From Micavibrio sp964400125 (GTDB lineage Bacteria > Pseudomonadota > Alphaproteobacteria > Micavibrionales > Micavibrionaceae), in assembly GCA_964400125.1 (NCBI GenBank), contig CAYNSR010000031.1, positions 1 through 7,391 on the forward strand: DNA of 7,391 nt, written 5' to 3'. The translations under genes and the position numbers were made by a program. A model generated the notes under the pieces. That model did no database searches and was not told the origin of the DNA. It saw only the letters and a list, made by a program, of their open reading frames with translations. Position 1 is the first letter of the stretch. Each line of letters starts with the position of its first letter. Shown here piece by piece: positions 6,293 through 7,391 of this stretch.

Positions 6293-7231
6293 ATGGCAAT
6301 AGATGCTGATTTTTTGTCCAATGCACGTGTGCTGGTCGTTGACGACCATATGCTGATGCGAAGCATCATCAATCAGCATTTGCGCACGCTGGGTTTCAAA
6401 AACATCGATAGCGCACAAAACGGTAGCGATGCCTGGGAAATGATAAAGTCCAAACAGGATAGCGGGATACCGTACAATATTATTTTTCTTGATTGGCACA
6501 TGCCCGTCATGGACGGACTCAGCGTTTTAAAAAATTGCCGCGCCGATAAAAAATACGACTCCATGGCAATCATCATGATTACCGCAGAACAAGAACAAAC
6601 GAATGTCCTTCATGCGATAGAAAACGGCGCGACATCTTACATTATCAAGCCTGTCGCAATGGAATCACTCAAGAAAAATATAGAAAAAATTTCGGAATGG
6701 CTTCAGGCAAAAGGTTCGCGCATCGCAAAACCCCCGGCAGAAAAGCAGGAAGACAACAAAAAGTCAGAAATAATCGAGGGCCTGAGCAATAAACTGAGAC
6801 CCGTGATTTCCAAAGGCATAGAGAATATTTTTTCAAGCCTTTTTAACGTGCAGATTGTTCCAGAAAATGTCGTAGAACAGAATATGCAGGGCAGCATGAT
6901 CTGCGTCGGAAAGATGCATCAAAAGGATATTTGTATATTCTTACGCTTTTTCTTTGATCAGGAACTTTTAAAACCGTTGCTGATGCAGATTTATTCTCCC
7001 AAATTTCTGGAGAATCCGGCAGTTTATCAGGATGCCGCTTGCGAAATAGTCAACATCCTATGCTCGCAAGTTAAGGCATTCCTGAACGAACACGGCTACG
7101 ATTTGACGCTCGATTTTCCGGAGACTTACACAGAAAAAAGAATGAAGTCGCGCTCGGACACACTTTTGAATGTTCGTTTTTCTATCAACGAAAAAAAATA
7201 CTTTCTGGTTGACGTTGCATCAGGTTCATAA
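6293..7231 (+). CDS. Response regulator: CheY-like receiver fused to a CheX-like phosphatase domain
   Basis: A 312-residue cytoplasmic protein. Residues 10-137 form a complete CheY-like receiver: acidic D17/D18, phospho-acceptor D67 in FLDWHMPVMDG, T97, switch-position Y116 and K119 followed by Pro. A charged, Lys/Glu-rich linker (about 140-160) leads to a C-terminal domain (about 163-310) that resembles CheC/CheX/FliY-class phosphatases. Its AACEIVNILCSQVKAFL at 248-264 matches the CheX active helix, with E251 and N254 as the E-x-x-N pair that dephosphorylates CheY-P; LDFPETY at 273-279 fits the strand after it. It would therefore receive phosphate from an unseen kinase and perhaps act on a CheY or on itself. 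G+C is lower than in the flagellar genes. The start lacks a Shine-Dalgarno sequence, but no other start keeps the first receiver strand. It is divergent from fliQ and is followed 23 bp later by a small ORF. The receiver is certain; the CheX assignment rests on one motif and overall pattern. Confidence 0.9.
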   Translation: MAIDADFLSNARVLVVDDHMLMRSIINQHLRTLGFKNIDSAQNGSDAWEMIKSKQDSGIPYNIIFLDWHMPVMDGLSVLKNCRADKKYDSMAIIMITAEQEQTNVLHAIENGATSYIIKPVAMESLKKNIEKISEWLQAKGSRIAKPPAEKQEDNKKSEIIEGLSNKLRPVISKGIENIFSSLFNVQIVPENVVEQNMQGSMICVGKMHQKDICIFLRFFFDQELLKPLLMQIYSPKFLENPAVYQDAACEIVNILCSQVKAFLNEHGYDLTLDFPETYTEKRMKSRSDTLLNVRFSINEKKYFLVDVASGS

Positions 7232-7254
7232 AATAGCTGATAAGGAGCAAAATA

Positions 7255-7359
7255 ATGGAAAGTTTCTCTTTGCAATCGAATCTTGGCGATCTTTCTCACC
7301 GCCTTTCTGAGTACAACACAAAAAATTATGATGTTATTTTAGGGCGCGTCATCAATTAG
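7255..7359 (+). CDS. Small ORF, 34 codons, unknown product
   Basis: It begins ATG at 7255 and ends TAG at 7357-7359. Its support is the ribosome binding site: AAGGAG at 7242-7247 with 7 nt spacing, clearly the best on the plus strand of this window. It follows the receiver-CheX stop by 23 bp and is probably cotranscribed. The product starts MESFSLQSNLGDLSHRLSEY, is polar, has no signal peptide or membrane segment, and is not recognised. It could be a true small protein or the front of a longer gene interrupted by a frameshift: the +1 frame is open from 7343 to the right edge but has no start of its own there. The window ends too soon to decide. Confidence 0.5.
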   Translation: MESFSLQSNLGDLSHRLSEYNTKNYDVILGRVIN

Positions 7360-7363
7360 CGCC
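7343..7363 (+). repeat. Short stem spanning the small ORF's stop codon
   Basis: GGCGC (7343-7347) and GCGCC (7359-7363) can pair across an 11-nt loop that contains most of the TAG stop. The following bases are GTCATAATTTT, a poor T-tract. The five-pair stem is too weak to call a terminator. A near direct repeat, GCGCGTCAT and GCGCCGTCAT, covers the same place. Confidence 0.2.
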
Positions 7364-7391
7364 GTCATAATTTTCCGGATTCACGCAAGAA

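Noticed and set aside
6257..6499. 80-codon minus-strand frame opposite the receiver start, considered as a leftward gene before fliQ
   Set aside because: It overlaps the receiver active-site region on the other strand, has no family features, and shows no ribosome site.

Overview
The window reads as chromosomal DNA of an alphaproteobacterium with a polar-flagellum or CtrA-type life style, possibly close to Rhodospirillales or Micavibrio-like lineages; the exact taxon cannot be fixed from this sequence. The evidence is a CckA-type hybrid histidine kinase placed directly downstream of fliQ-fliR-flhB, a neighbourhood known from alphaproteobacteria, and GANTC (CcrM-type) motifs in the control regions. 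The flagellar/cckA block is clearly richer in G+C than the two genes at 520-1194 and 6293-7231.

Layout. 1-362 (minus): 5' part of ung, uracil-DNA glycosylase, running off the left edge. 363-519: upstream region of ung and of the plus-strand gene that follows. 520-1194 (plus): an unrecognised protein with the His and Cys motifs of a permuted papain-fold (DeSI/PPPDE-like) cysteine hydrolase. 1249-3750 (minus): cckA. 3751-3888: leader of cckA with an 18-bp palindrome and a GANTC site. 3889-6021 (minus): flhB, fliR and fliQ in a tight operon transcribed fliQ to fliR to flhB and possibly on into cckA. 6022-6292: divergent control region. 6293-7231 (plus): a CheY-like receiver joined to a CheX-like phosphatase domain. 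7255-7359 (plus): a 34-codon ORF with a very good ribosome binding site.

How the parts fit. FliQ, FliR and FlhB are inner-membrane parts of the flagellar type III export gate. CckA is the top kinase/phosphatase of the CckA-ChpT-CtrA relay, which in model alphaproteobacteria controls early flagellar genes. The divergent receiver-CheX gene could couple phosphoryl signalling to motility, but its partner is unknown.

No RNA gene, insertion sequence, CRISPR array, prophage or defence cassette was seen. The least ordinary items are the receiver-CheX fusion, the DeSI-like protein placed against the strand of its neighbours, the cckA-leader palindrome and the small ORF at the right end.
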